NCBI GenBank assembly: GCA_964521085.1
Contig: CAZFPL010000014.1
Coordinates: 1 to 64,000 of the forward strand
DNA: 64,000 nucleotides
Direction of reading: 5' to 3'
DNA from: JAFGKK01 sp964521085
GTDB taxonomy: Bacteria > Chloroflexota > Anaerolineae > Anaerolineales > RBG-16-64-43
Shown piece after piece: positions 1 to 7,373 of the stretch (positions within the stretch are counted from its first letter, which is position 1; each line of letters starts with the position of its first letter). The translations under genes and the position numbers were made by a program. Under the pieces are notes generated by a model, which saw only the letters and a list, made by a program, of their open reading frames with translations, was not told the origin of the DNA and searched no databases.

Positions 1-2
1 TC

Positions 3-30
3 TTGTCAACGGCCCGAATTCGGTTAACAT
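3..30 (+). promoter_or_regulatory. Candidate promoter, leaderless start
   Basis: A TTGTCA at 3-8 and a TAACAT at 25-30 are 16 bases apart. A transcript would begin about where the amidase ATG stands at 37, so the message would be leaderless. No Shine-Dalgarno sequence fits in the remaining space. The -10 match is only moderate. Confidence 0.4.
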
Positions 31-36
31 AATGTC

Positions 37-798
37 ATGAAACCCACACGTCCGGCGGCGGCTCCGCGCCGCAGCCGAACCCGATTCTATCTCTGGACGA
101 TCGGCCTGGGCGCGGCGCTGGCTACGGCATTCATCACCTTCGCCCCTTCAGCCCTCTCGCCGGATGCAATCCGGGCATCCTTCGCCGGCGTAATCAATCC
201 CACCCCGGGCGGGCTGGGGCCGATCTCGCCCTTCAAACTTCCGATCGGGATCATCGCCGGCCATTCGGGGAACGACGTGGGCGCCGCCTGTGACGACGGC
301 CTGACTGAATTATCCGTTAACGAGGATGTCGCCGTGCGGGTGAAGAGTCTTTTGGAACGGCAGGGGTATGTGGTGGATCTGCTCGAGGAATACGATCCGC
401 GTCTCGAGGGATACAAAGCCATGGCGCTGGTGTCCCTGCATACCGATTCCTGCCAGTTCATCGACGACAATGCCACCGGGTTCAAGGTGGCCGCCTCCCA
501 GGCCAAGACCTCGGCGGAGGCTTCGCAGACTCTCGCCGCCTGCCTGATAAACCGATACGCCGCACGCACCGCTTTGAAAAACCATCCGGGCAGCATCACC
601 TGGGATATGACCGGGTATCACAGCTTCAGCGAAGTGAATTCCGATACGCCGGCGGCCATCATCGAGATGGGATTTCTCTACCTGGACCGGAATTTCCTGA
701 CCCGGCACGCCGACCTGGCCGCCCAGGGCATTACCGACGGCATCCTCTGCTTCACGCGTAATGAATCGCCGGATGCAACCGGGGTGACCGCGCCATGA
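37..798 (+). CDS. N-acetylmuramoyl-L-alanine amidase (Amidase_3), membrane-anchored
   Basis: This is a zinc amidase that would cleave the MurNAc-L-Ala bond of peptidoglycan outside the membrane. The basic N-terminus leads into one hydrophobic segment at about residues 18-38, an uncleaved anchor or signal. The Amidase_3 fold begins near residue 68. Its zinc and catalytic positions are visible: His76 in IAGHSG, Glu91 in LTELS, His135 in SLHTDS and Glu210 in IIEMGFL. The length of 253 residues suits a single-domain enzyme. The ATG follows a promoter-like sequence with no ribosome binding site, so a leaderless message is likely. The stop overlaps the L,D-transpeptidase start by four bases (ATGA), implying coupled synthesis of two wall enzymes. 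The family call is firm; the physiological substrate is inferred. Confidence 0.88.
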   Translation: MKPTRPAAAPRRSRTRFYLWTIGLGAALATAFITFAPSALSPDAIRASFAGVINPTPGGLGPISPFKLPIGIIAGHSGNDVGAACDDGLTELSVNEDVAVRVKSLLERQGYVVDLLEEYDPRLEGYKAMALVSLHTDSCQFIDDNATGFKVAASQAKTSAEASQTLAACLINRYAARTALKNHPGSITWDMTGYHSFSEVNSDTPAAIIEMGFLYLDRNFLTRHADLAAQGITDGILCFTRNESPDATGVTAP

Positions 799-1922
799 CC
801 TTCCCCGCCCCCACCCGATCCGCTTTCACGCAAGCCCTCGGCCGCGGGATGGATGCCCTGACGAAGGGCAATCTCGCCGAAGCCGCCGAGCACGCATTGC
901 GTGCCGTGCGGATGGATCCCTTGGCGGAGGAAGCCTGGCTGCTTCTGGCGGCAATCGCTCCGCCGCAAAACCGGGCCCGTTACCTCAATCACCTTTTAAA
1001 AATCCATCCGGAAAGCGAAAGCGCGCGCCAGGCTCTGGCAGAGCTTGGGACCAAGCCCATCGACGCTCCGACCGCCGCCAACCCATTCTCTCTGCCTTCA
1101 CCGGAAGAAATTCTTGCCCAGGGGAATTCCGCATCGGCGCCGCTTGCCTCCTCCGAAACCGCCCCGAGCGGAAAATCCTCTCCACCCGATCACAATCCCG
1201 AGAAAAAGAACAAAGCCGCGGCGACCAAACCCGCCCCATCGAAAAACGGCCAAAAAGGATTTTTCAGCGGAAGAGGTTTCCGGTGGACAGCGGTGCTGAT
1301 CTCGATTTCCTGCCTGCTGGCGCTTTCCGTGACCGCGTTTGCCGGAGTGGTAACCTACGCCCAGGAGGTGCCGGTGGTGGCGCGCGTGGTCCGCGAGCAA
1401 AGCGTGATCCCGCCGAGTTTCACTCCATCCTTCACGCCCTCCATCACCCCATCGTTCACGCCGACCTTTACGCCCACCTTCACCCCGACGCCGACCTACA
1501 CGGCGACCAACACCCTGCCCCCCACGGAAACCCCGATCCCGGACGCGTACATCATCCCGGGCGCGGGCGGCGAACGCTGGATCGACATCGACATCTCCTC
1601 GCAATCGGTGACCGCCTATGAAGGCAGCACCCCGGTCCGGACGTTCATCGTCTCCACCGGAACCGCCGCCCACCCGACCGTGCTCGGCCGATTCCGCATT
1701 TACGTGAAATTGCGCTACGATACTATGGCCGGTCCCGGGTACTATCTGCCCAACGTCCCCTATGTGATGTATTTTTACCAGGGGTACAGCATCCACGGCA
1801 CCTACTGGCATCACAATTTCGGAACCCCGATGAGCCATGGATGCGTTAATATGTACACGCCCGACGCCGAATGGATGTTTTATTTCTCCTCGGTGGGGAC
1901 GCTTGTCAATATCCATTGGTGA
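795..1922 (+). CDS. L,D-transpeptidase (YkuD) with cytosolic TPR-like N-terminus
   Basis: This is a predicted peptidoglycan cross-linking or protein-anchoring L,D-transpeptidase. Residues 1-80 look like a TPR-type helical region (AEHALRAVRMDPLAEEAWLL). A low-complexity basic/proline stretch follows, then one transmembrane segment at about 168-192. A Thr/Pro-rich 'FTPTFTPT' linker at about 208-245 leads to the C-terminal YkuD domain. The catalytic signature is intact, with His about 334 and Cys350 in the SHGCVN motif. The domain order puts TPR inside and the enzyme outside the membrane. The TPT linker is common in Anaerolineae surface proteins. The start overlaps the amidase stop (ATGA), so the two genes should be co-translated. 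The YkuD call is firm; the TPR role is inference. Confidence 0.9.
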   Translation: MTFPAPTRSAFTQALGRGMDALTKGNLAEAAEHALRAVRMDPLAEEAWLLLAAIAPPQNRARYLNHLLKIHPESESARQALAELGTKPIDAPTAANPFSLPSPEEILAQGNSASAPLASSETAPSGKSSPPDHNPEKKNKAAATKPAPSKNGQKGFFSGRGFRWTAVLISISCLLALSVTAFAGVVTYAQEVPVVARVVREQSVIPPSFTPSFTPSITPSFTPTFTPTFTPTPTYTATNTLPPTETPIPDAYIIPGAGGERWIDIDISSQSVTAYEGSTPVRTFIVSTGTAAHPTVLGRFRIYVKLRYDTMAGPGYYLPNVPYVMYFYQGYSIHGTYWHHNFGTPMSHGCVNMYTPDAEWMFYFSSVGTLVNIHW

Positions 1923-2076
1923 TCCGGTTCCCGAAGAGAAATATTTTTTATTCCGCAATCTGGAATAGACCACGGATGACATCGAATTTACCCGGATTAC
2001 ACGGATAATTCCTTCTATCCTTTTAAATTGCTGTTTCAGTAGATAATCCGAATCCCTATTACGGTTTCCCCGGCCA

Positions 2077-2107
2077 TTGATTTTTCTGTGAAAACCGATG
2101 ATACAAT
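2077..2107 (+). promoter_or_regulatory. Candidate promoter of the HAD gene, leaderless
   Basis: A TTGATT at 2077-2082 and a TACAAT at 2102-2107 are 19 bases apart, a little long. Transcription would start about three bases before the ATG at 2117, leaving no room for a ribosome binding site, and none is seen. Confidence 0.35.
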
Positions 2108-2116
2108 TCCAGCCCT

Positions 2117-2764
2117 ATGATAGAAAACGCGAGACTCTCCAAGAGCCTGCCAAGAAAAGCAACCTGCATTCCGGTTTTCGACTTCGGAGGAGTCCTCTTC
2201 GATTGGAATCCGCGCTACCTCTTCCGCCATTTCTTCGATGGCGACCCGGAAGGCATGGAGCGGTTTTTGGTCGAGATCGATTTCTGGAACTGGGATGCGG
2301 GGATGGACCACGGGCGGCCTTTTACCGAAGGGGTGGCCGAGTGGAGCGCCAAATTTCCCCGCTATGCAGATCTCATCCGGGCGTTTGACGCCCGCTGGGA
2401 GGAAACCATGGGCAGCCCGATCCCCGGCACGGCGGAGATTTTGCTCCGGCTCCACCGCGGCGGGTATTCCTTATACGGGTTGAGCAACTGGTCGGTCGAA
2501 AAATTTAAAATCCTGCGGCGAAAGCATTCCTACCTTGATGTTTTTTCGGATATTCTCCTTTCGGGGGAAGTCGGGATGACGAAACCGGATCCGCGGATTT
2601 TCCAGCACTTTCTGGATCGGACCGGGCAGAGGAAGGAAGACCTTCTGTTCATCGACGATTCGGATGCCAACATCGCCGTGGCCCGGCGGCTGGGATGGGA
2701 CGCCATTCGTTTCGTCTCCGCGGGGCTCTTGGAAAGCGAATTAACCGGGCGGGGCTTACTCTGA
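2117..2764 (+). CDS. HAD-superfamily hydrolase (YihX-like phosphatase)
   Basis: This is a soluble haloacid-dehalogenase-type phosphatase of 215 residues. The motifs are in the usual order: the nucleophile Asp22 in VFDFGGVLFD, a threonine/serine-type motif II in LYGLSNWS, the lysine in GMTKPDPRIF, and the acidic motif IV in LLFIDDSDANI. The DFGG variant of motif I and the cap inserted after it resemble the YihX/epoxide-hydrolase N-terminal subgroup, which acts on small phosphorylated metabolites. The substrate cannot be read from the sequence. The gene lies alone between two non-coding stretches and appears to have its own promoter close to the ATG. Confidence 0.85.
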   Translation: MIENARLSKSLPRKATCIPVFDFGGVLFDWNPRYLFRHFFDGDPEGMERFLVEIDFWNWDAGMDHGRPFTEGVAEWSAKFPRYADLIRAFDARWEETMGSPIPGTAEILLRLHRGGYSLYGLSNWSVEKFKILRRKHSYLDVFSDILLSGEVGMTKPDPRIFQHFLDRTGQRKEDLLFIDDSDANIAVARRLGWDAIRFVSAGLLESELTGRGLL

Positions 2765-2784
2765 TGATTCGTTAACCGGAGTTG

Positions 2785-2793
2785 TGATATTCT
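2785..2793 (+). promoter_or_regulatory. Extended -10 element before the small unknown gene
   Basis: TGATATTCT is an extended -10 (TGn then TATTCT) ending seven bases before the ATG at 2801. This again predicts a leaderless start. No convincing -35 hexamer was found. Confidence 0.35.
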
Positions 2794-2800
2794 GAAACAA

Positions 2801-3229
2801 ATGATGACAAAGGAACCGCTTTTTCTGGGGCTGGTATTTTCCGAGGATGAAAAACCGCTTAGCGCCGCGCATGTGGGCCAAGAGCCGTTTTACATCCTCG
2901 ACGACGCGGGATTCCTTCGTCACATCCGCGCGCGGGAATTGGATGAATCCATCCTGCGCTGGTTATGGGAACAAATCCGCGGCCACGAACAGGAACTGGC
3001 CGAGCAGGCGGCGCGGATGACGGGGCAGGAGGACATCTTCTCCCGGGCGGTTTTGCAGAACAGCCTGGCCCATCCGGAAGCGTACGTCGAGGAAATCTTC
3101 CGTCACGGGCTTCCGGAAAGCACGCGGATGTGGATGGGGATGATGGGATTTCGCGCGATCGTAAACGTGCATGGCGAACTGCTGCGCGTGGACCAGCCGG
3201 TGCGCGCAGCCGACGAGGATTCCGGATGA
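2801..3229 (+). CDS. Uncharacterised 142-aa protein next to thioredoxin
   Basis: The protein is acidic, soluble and mostly helical. It has no signal peptide, transmembrane segment or cysteine pair. The N-terminal part reads as a strand-rich segment (LFLGLVFSEDEKPL, FYILDDAGFLRHI). The rest is amphipathic helix with several tryptophan and methionine residues (RMWMGMMGF). No family was recognised. An adjacent in-frame ATG three bases on could also be the start. The gene sits 41 bases before the thioredoxin-TPR gene on the same strand, so a shared transcript is likely. A role in the same redox or chaperone process is only a guess from proximity. Confidence 0.7.
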   Translation: MMTKEPLFLGLVFSEDEKPLSAAHVGQEPFYILDDAGFLRHIRARELDESILRWLWEQIRGHEQELAEQAARMTGQEDIFSRAVLQNSLAHPEAYVEEIFRHGLPESTRMWMGMMGFRAIVNVHGELLRVDQPVRAADEDSG

Positions 3230-3270
3230 CCTCCGCCCGGAGGGATCCGGATTCCCACTGAGGTGGAAGC

Positions 3271-4098
3271 ATGAACGCGGATATTCGGGAAGTCGCGGAG
3301 ATCGATTTCGATCAGGAGGTCCTGCGGTATTCGATGACCACTCCCGTGGTCGTTGATTTTTGGGCTCCCTGGTGCGCCCCCTGCCGCATGCTCGGCCCAA
3401 TGCTGGAAAGGCTGGCGGCGGAAGCGGCAGGCACCTTCCGCCTGGCAAAGGTCAACATCGACGACAACCCCGGGCTTTCAGCCCGGTTCGGCGTGCAAAG
3501 CATTCCGATGCTGAAAACCTTCCGCGAGGGGAAGATCGTCTCTACGTTGATCGGCGCCCAGCCGGAAAGCGAAGTACGCAAATTCCTGCGCGATCTCGCG
3601 CCCGGACCGGCTGACCAAGCCCTCGCCGAAGCCAAGGGCTTGCTCACCGCCCGGCGATGGGGCGACGCCGAACAAGCCGCCCTGCGCGCGCTGGAACTGG
3701 AAGGGGGGAACAGCGCCGCCGCACTCTGCCTGGTGAAAGCATTGCTTCGCCAAGGAAAAGGCTCTTCCGCCCTCGACCGGCTCGACCGGTTTCCGTCGGG
3801 GAATGAGTCGTCCGCGGCGGAGAGGCTGCGGCCGCTGGCGGCCCTGCTGGCGGAGATGGATTCAAGCGCCGATCCGCCTGCGGACGCAACGGAGGCCGGC
3901 TACCTGCAGGCCGCCCGGCTTCTGGCTCGGGGAAATTATCCCGCTGCGCTCGACGGCCTATTGGAACTTTTACGCCGGGATAAGCACTACCGAAACGACG
4001 ACGCGCGCAAGGTTTTCCTCGCCGCGCTGGATATTCTCGGAGAGGACGATCCGCTTACGAGGCAATACCGCGACGAGTTGGCATCGGTACTTTTCTAG
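3271..4098 (+). CDS. Thioredoxin with C-terminal TPR domain (YbbN/CnoX-like)
   Basis: Residues 1-105 are a thioredoxin fold with the active site WCAPC (Cys35, Cys38) and the cis-proline loop in QSIPMLKTF. Residues 106-275 are helical repeats with TPR-like spacing (ALAEAKGLLTARRWGDAEQAALRALEL). This order is that of the YbbN/CnoX family, soluble co-chaperones that protect proteins during oxidative stress. E. coli YbbN has a degenerate active site, but here both cysteines are present, so true disulfide exchange is possible. A GAGGTGG ribosome binding site precedes the ATG. The gene ends just before a perfect bidirectional terminator. Confidence 0.9.
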   Translation: MNADIREVAEIDFDQEVLRYSMTTPVVVDFWAPWCAPCRMLGPMLERLAAEAAGTFRLAKVNIDDNPGLSARFGVQSIPMLKTFREGKIVSTLIGAQPESEVRKFLRDLAPGPADQALAEAKGLLTARRWGDAEQAALRALELEGGNSAAALCLVKALLRQGKGSSALDRLDRFPSGNESSAAERLRPLAALLAEMDSSADPPADATEAGYLQAARLLARGNYPAALDGLLELLRRDKHYRNDDARKVFLAALDILGEDDPLTRQYRDELASVLF

Positions 4099-4131
4099 CG
4101 ACACGGAACGCCCCTGATTGCATTTCCGAAT

Positions 4132-4162
4132 AAAAAAGGCGGACGGTTGGTCCGCCTTTTTT
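4132..4162. terminator. Bidirectional intrinsic terminator
   Basis: A perfect 13-bp inverted repeat (arms 4132-4144 and 4150-4162) with a five-base loop has A and T runs on its two sides. It works on paper in both directions, between the convergent thioredoxin and lipoprotein genes. Confidence 0.85.
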
Positions 4163-4176
4163 ATTCGCAGACAGGC

Positions 4177-5472
4177 TTACGTTCCGGTCTTGCCGATGAT
4201 CCGCAGAGTCCCCCACAGCGTGGGATTCGACGGAGTGACCCGCCGCGGCGAGGACGAAATCATCCCGTCCATCTGAGTGGTTCCGGGGTGATCGTTATCG
4301 GTCACGGAGACGGCGAACCCGTAGGATTCGCCTCCCGCCGGTGAAACGCCGAACAAGAGCCACGGTATCCGCGCCTCGAGGATCCATCCTTTCGCGTCCG
4401 AGGAGGGAGTGAGTCGAGTGGAGATCTTAATATCCTGGCTGCCCTTCCTCCCGGTCGGATACCACAAGTACGCCGAGGGAGCCTGGAGACTGGGATCCTG
4501 CAGGTAGCCCGGGGATATTCCCAATTGAAAATCATCGGCGCTCATCCCGATATCGCAAAAATCGCCCCCCAGATTCGCGTCCAGCAGAATCTCCAGGCTG
4601 TCGCCCTTGTATAGGTTGGCGCCGCCGCTGGTCTCCTGCACGACTTCGTCATCCATAATCTTCACGGCGATATACAAGTTCGTATCATCCCAGCGCAGAC
4701 CGAACCTCGCCCCGTTCTCCGACTCACCGGCCACGACGGCCATTATGGAAAACGGTAGGGGATCTTCCCAATCCTCGAGTTTGCCGTCGAGCACCGGCGG
4801 GTAAACAGCGAAGACCGCTTGAACGGGCGCCCCGTTTTGCTCCGGCCGCTGATCCTGACCGTCGCAGGGAGAGGAACTCGCCACGCGAATTTTCACCCAG
4901 AAGGCCGTACTTCCGTCCGGTTCGATTCCAAACCGCACAGCCTGCGGCGTTTGCAGCTTCCAGAAGCCCTGGTATTCCCCCTCGACCGCAGGGGCGACGA
5001 GATTAACCGCGAAGACATAAATGGCGTTGGGCGGGACGCTGGCGGTCAAGGGAATCGCATCCGGGCCGTCCATTTGATCACCGTGGTCGAAAACCAGGGC
5101 GTATCCCTTTCCCCATAAGCAGGTGCCGATGTTCTTCAAGGTCCAGGTCTGCATAAACGCCGTACCGGGAGCCACCTTCGTCAGGTCCGGGATCGAACTT
5201 CCGACGAATTGCGCCCGGTTGGTGCAATTGGGGGCAGTCGGGGAAATCGTCGCAGTGAACTGCGGCGACACTGTTCCTTCCTCCATCGTCCGGCTCCCCG
5301 TCGGAATCTGCCCTCTGGGTTTCGCGGTCGGAACCTCAAAAAGTTTCGACATGGTCCAATTGGGAGTCGGGAATTGGAATTGCGTCGGAGTGGACGGCAG
5401 CAGGCTGCACGCTCCGAGGAAAACCGCGAGGATGCCCATCGTTCCGAAGCGGAGCATTTTGTTGAGATTCAT
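4177..5472 (-). CDS. Lipoprotein with NBR1-like Ig domain and CBM9-like domain (copy A)
   Basis: The start was placed at an ATG with the strong ribosome binding site GGGGAGG, giving 431 residues. The N-terminus is a lipoprotein signal with lipobox LGAC (Cys22), followed by a Pro/Thr linker. Residues about 80-200 match the NBR1-type Ig-like domain (APGTAFMQTWTLKNIGTCLW, then GDQM and VPPN). In bacteria this domain is found in secreted proteins. Residues about 224-431 resemble the CBM9-like beta-sandwich (PPVLDGKLEDWEDPL, LYIAVKIMDDEV, LEILLDANLGGDFC), which binds carbohydrate in xylanases. The protein should sit on the outer face of the membrane. It is paralogous to the gene upstream. Ligand binding is inferred. 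Confidence 0.85.
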   Translation of the reverse strand: MNLNKMLRFGTMGILAVFLGACSLLPSTPTQFQFPTPNWTMSKLFEVPTAKPRGQIPTGSRTMEEGTVSPQFTATISPTAPNCTNRAQFVGSSIPDLTKVAPGTAFMQTWTLKNIGTCLWGKGYALVFDHGDQMDGPDAIPLTASVPPNAIYVFAVNLVAPAVEGEYQGFWKLQTPQAVRFGIEPDGSTAFWVKIRVASSSPCDGQDQRPEQNGAPVQAVFAVYPPVLDGKLEDWEDPLPFSIMAVVAGESENGARFGLRWDDTNLYIAVKIMDDEVVQETSGGANLYKGDSLEILLDANLGGDFCDIGMSADDFQLGISPGYLQDPSLQAPSAYLWYPTGRKGSQDIKISTRLTPSSDAKGWILEARIPWLLFGVSPAGGESYGFAVSVTDNDHPGTTQMDGMISSSPRRVTPSNPTLWGTLRIIGKTGT

Positions 5473-5548
5473 GGAACCTCCCCAGCTTTTCCGAACCGCC
5501 CCGTATTGAGGCTGATCCGGCTGGCCCAATTATATGTGTAAATAAAAA

Positions 5549-5574
5549 AAGAGGCGGAACAGAGTCCGCCTCTT
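5549..5574 (-). terminator. Intrinsic terminator after lipoprotein copy B
   Basis: A 10-bp stem (5549-5558 with 5565-5574) and six-base loop is followed on the minus strand by a run of T. It lies just after the stop of copy B, so copies A and B are probably separate transcripts or partly uncoupled. Confidence 0.8.
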
Positions 5575-5594
5575 CTACCGTTAGGTCGATTTCT

Positions 5595-6893
5595 CTATGG
5601 ACCGGTCTGGATTTCGATCTGCAGCGTGCCCCAAAGCATCGGGTTGGAGAAGATCGTCCGCTTGGGATCGGTTGAGATCATCCCGTCCTGTTGCGCTGCG
5701 GAATGGTCGTCATCGGACACCGAGAAGGCGAACCCGTAGTATTCGCTCCCGTCCGGTGCGTATCCGCCGAAGGCGCCCCAGGGGATCGCCGCTTCGATGA
5801 TGTATCCGATCGGATCGGGCCCGACGGTCAGGGCCGACACGATGGTGGCGATCTTTATTCCCTTGATGGCGGTTGGATACCACAGGTATGCGAACGGTCC
5901 AAACCCGCCCGGGGTCGGCAGAGAGCCCGGGGAAATCCCGAGTTGATAGTCGTCTTCATCCATCGAGGTATCGCAGTAATCGCCCTTGAGGTTTCTGTCC
6001 AGAAGGATCTCCACGCCGTCGCCCTTGTACATCTGCGATGCGTTCGAATCCGTCACCGAATTGAAGAGGTTGTCATCCGCCACCTTCACGGCGAGGTAGA
6101 GGTTGTTTTGATCCCACTTCAGGGTGAACCGGGCGTCGTTGTCGGTGTGGCCGAAAACGGTGTAGGGGACGTCATTGATCAGCGGATTATCCCAGTCGGT
6201 CAGGATTCCGTCGATTGTCGGCGGGGTATCGGTGCGATACGCCTCGATAACTCCTCCGTATGACTCCGGCCGCTTGTTCTGCGCAGTGCAGGCGGGCGCG
6301 AGCACAGCCGTGGTGATCTTCACCCAGAAGGCCTTCCCTGCGGCATCGATCCCGAACCGGACACCCTGCGGGGTCTGGATCTTCCAGAAGCCCTGGTACT
6401 GGCCGAGGGTGGCGGGCGCCGTGAGGTTGACGGTGAAGTTATAGACCGCATTCGGCGGAACGCTGGCCGTCATCGGCACCGAAGCGGGGCCGCCCATCTG
6501 GTCGCCGCTGTCGAAGACGAGCGCATATCCGGCTCCCCAGGTGCAGGTGCCCACATTTTTCAGAGTCCAGGTTTTCGTAAAGGCGGTTCCTGGAGCGACA
6601 TAGGTCAGATCCGGATATGTCTCGCTGACGAACTGCGCCAGGTTGGTGCAGTTCGGAGCCGTCGGCGAGAGGGTCGCCGAAGGAGTGCTGGAAGTCGGGA
6701 CACCCTGGGTCGCCGTCGCCTGCGGGGCGCTCGTCTGTGTCGGAGGAATCTGGAAAAGCGCCGTCATCGTCAGGTTGGGCGTGGGAAACACGAACTGGGT
6801 CGGGGTGGACGACGTCATCGGCAGGGCGCAGGCGACAAGCAGACACGCCATAGCGCACGACCCCACAATACGGTTGCGGATTGTCTTTTTCAT
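5595..6893 (-). CDS. Lipoprotein with NBR1-like Ig domain and CBM9-like domain (copy B)
   Basis: The start was set at the ATG preceded by AAGGAGAG. A longer upstream reading frame would run through the tRNA-Leu gene and is rejected. The lipobox is LVAC (Cys22). A TPT-type linker, an NBR1-type Ig domain and a CBM9-like domain follow in the same order as in copy A. Long stretches are nearly identical, including PNCTN, APGTAF, SVPPNA and EGVEILLD-type motifs. The CBM9-like part keeps the opening PPTIDGILTDWD and the YYGFAFSVSDDDH end. It is probably a surface carbohydrate- or glycan-binding lipoprotein from a local duplication. The ligand is unknown. Confidence 0.85.
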   Translation of the reverse strand: MKKTIRNRIVGSCAMACLLVACALPMTSSTPTQFVFPTPNLTMTALFQIPPTQTSAPQATATQGVPTSSTPSATLSPTAPNCTNLAQFVSETYPDLTYVAPGTAFTKTWTLKNVGTCTWGAGYALVFDSGDQMGGPASVPMTASVPPNAVYNFTVNLTAPATLGQYQGFWKIQTPQGVRFGIDAAGKAFWVKITTAVLAPACTAQNKRPESYGGVIEAYRTDTPPTIDGILTDWDNPLINDVPYTVFGHTDNDARFTLKWDQNNLYLAVKVADDNLFNSVTDSNASQMYKGDGVEILLDRNLKGDYCDTSMDEDDYQLGISPGSLPTPGGFGPFAYLWYPTAIKGIKIATIVSALTVGPDPIGYIIEAAIPWGAFGGYAPDGSEYYGFAFSVSDDDHSAAQQDGMISTDPKRTIFSNPMLWGTLQIEIQTGP

Positions 6894-6972
6894 AGCATCT
6901 CTCCTTGTTATCCAGAGACCGTCCGGCCCATGCGGAAACAGGAACCCTCCGGGAAGGCTGCTCCTTACCTTG

Positions 6973-7058
6973 TGGGGCGGGTGGGAATTGAACCCACAAG
7001 GGGGGTTGCCCCGGGGGATTTTAAGTCCCCTGCGTCTGCCAAGTTCCGCCACCGCCCC
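6973..7058 (-). tRNA. tRNA-Leu (anticodon TAA)
   Basis: An 86-base class II tRNA is visible. The acceptor stem GGGGCGG pairs with CCGCCCC (discriminator A at 6973). The anticodon loop CTTAAAA has anticodon TAA at 7021-7023. There is a long variable arm, and the T arm is GTGGG-TTCAATT-CCCAC. The 3' CCA is not encoded. UUA-reading leucine is the consistent identity. Confidence 0.95.
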
Positions 7059-7073
7059 AGGACGCACCGCTTT

Positions 7074-7079
7074 ATTATA
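7074..7079 (-). promoter_or_regulatory. Probable -10 box of tRNA-Leu
   Basis: The minus strand carries a perfect TATAAT 15 bases before the 5' end of the tRNA. The -35 region is not recognisable. Confidence 0.45.
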
Positions 7080-7286
7080 TAACGGGCTTTCTTTTTGGGT
7101 GCGGCTGCGGATCGCGGGCAGGCGGCTCCGGGTGTCGTGCCGGTATCCGTCTCAATTATCACCCAGACGGTCCTATTCTGTTGCCAGTTCCTGTTGCATT
7201 ATTCGTGCCTGAACTGCAAGAAAAAGCCAAATTACCCCCTCACCGGCCTGCGAAAAACTCAGAAGCCCAAGGTCAAAAAAAGCGCG

Positions 7287-7315
7287 TTGCAAATCGAAAT
7301 AAATTCGTTTATAAA
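7287..7315 (+). promoter_or_regulatory. Promoter of alr
   Basis: TTGCAA at 7287-7292 and TATAAA at 7310-7315 are exactly 17 bases apart. A start near 7322 places the alr start codon about 50 bases downstream and excludes the longer reading frame. Confidence 0.6.
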
Positions 7316-7373
7316 AGAGCCCGACGGCCAACAAATCAAACCGGTCCGCGCAGCAGCCGTCCGGAGTCTCCTT

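Larger units (their letters stand above)
7059..7373. other. Non-coding stretch between tRNA-Leu and alr
   Basis: This 315-base stretch holds the tRNA -10 box and the alr promoter. An open frame continuous with alr crosses it, but its residues do not resemble any alanine racemase N-terminus and the promoter lies inside it. Nothing else is seen. Confidence 0.6.

Noticed and set aside
6894..7067. Upstream extension of lipoprotein copy B
   Set aside because: It runs through tRNA-Leu. The ATG with AAGGAGAG at 6893 starts a clear lipoprotein signal.
7095..7373. Upstream extension of alr
   Set aside because: The residues do not match any racemase N-terminus, and a 17-bp-spaced promoter lies inside the stretch. 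The TTG at 7374 gives the family length.
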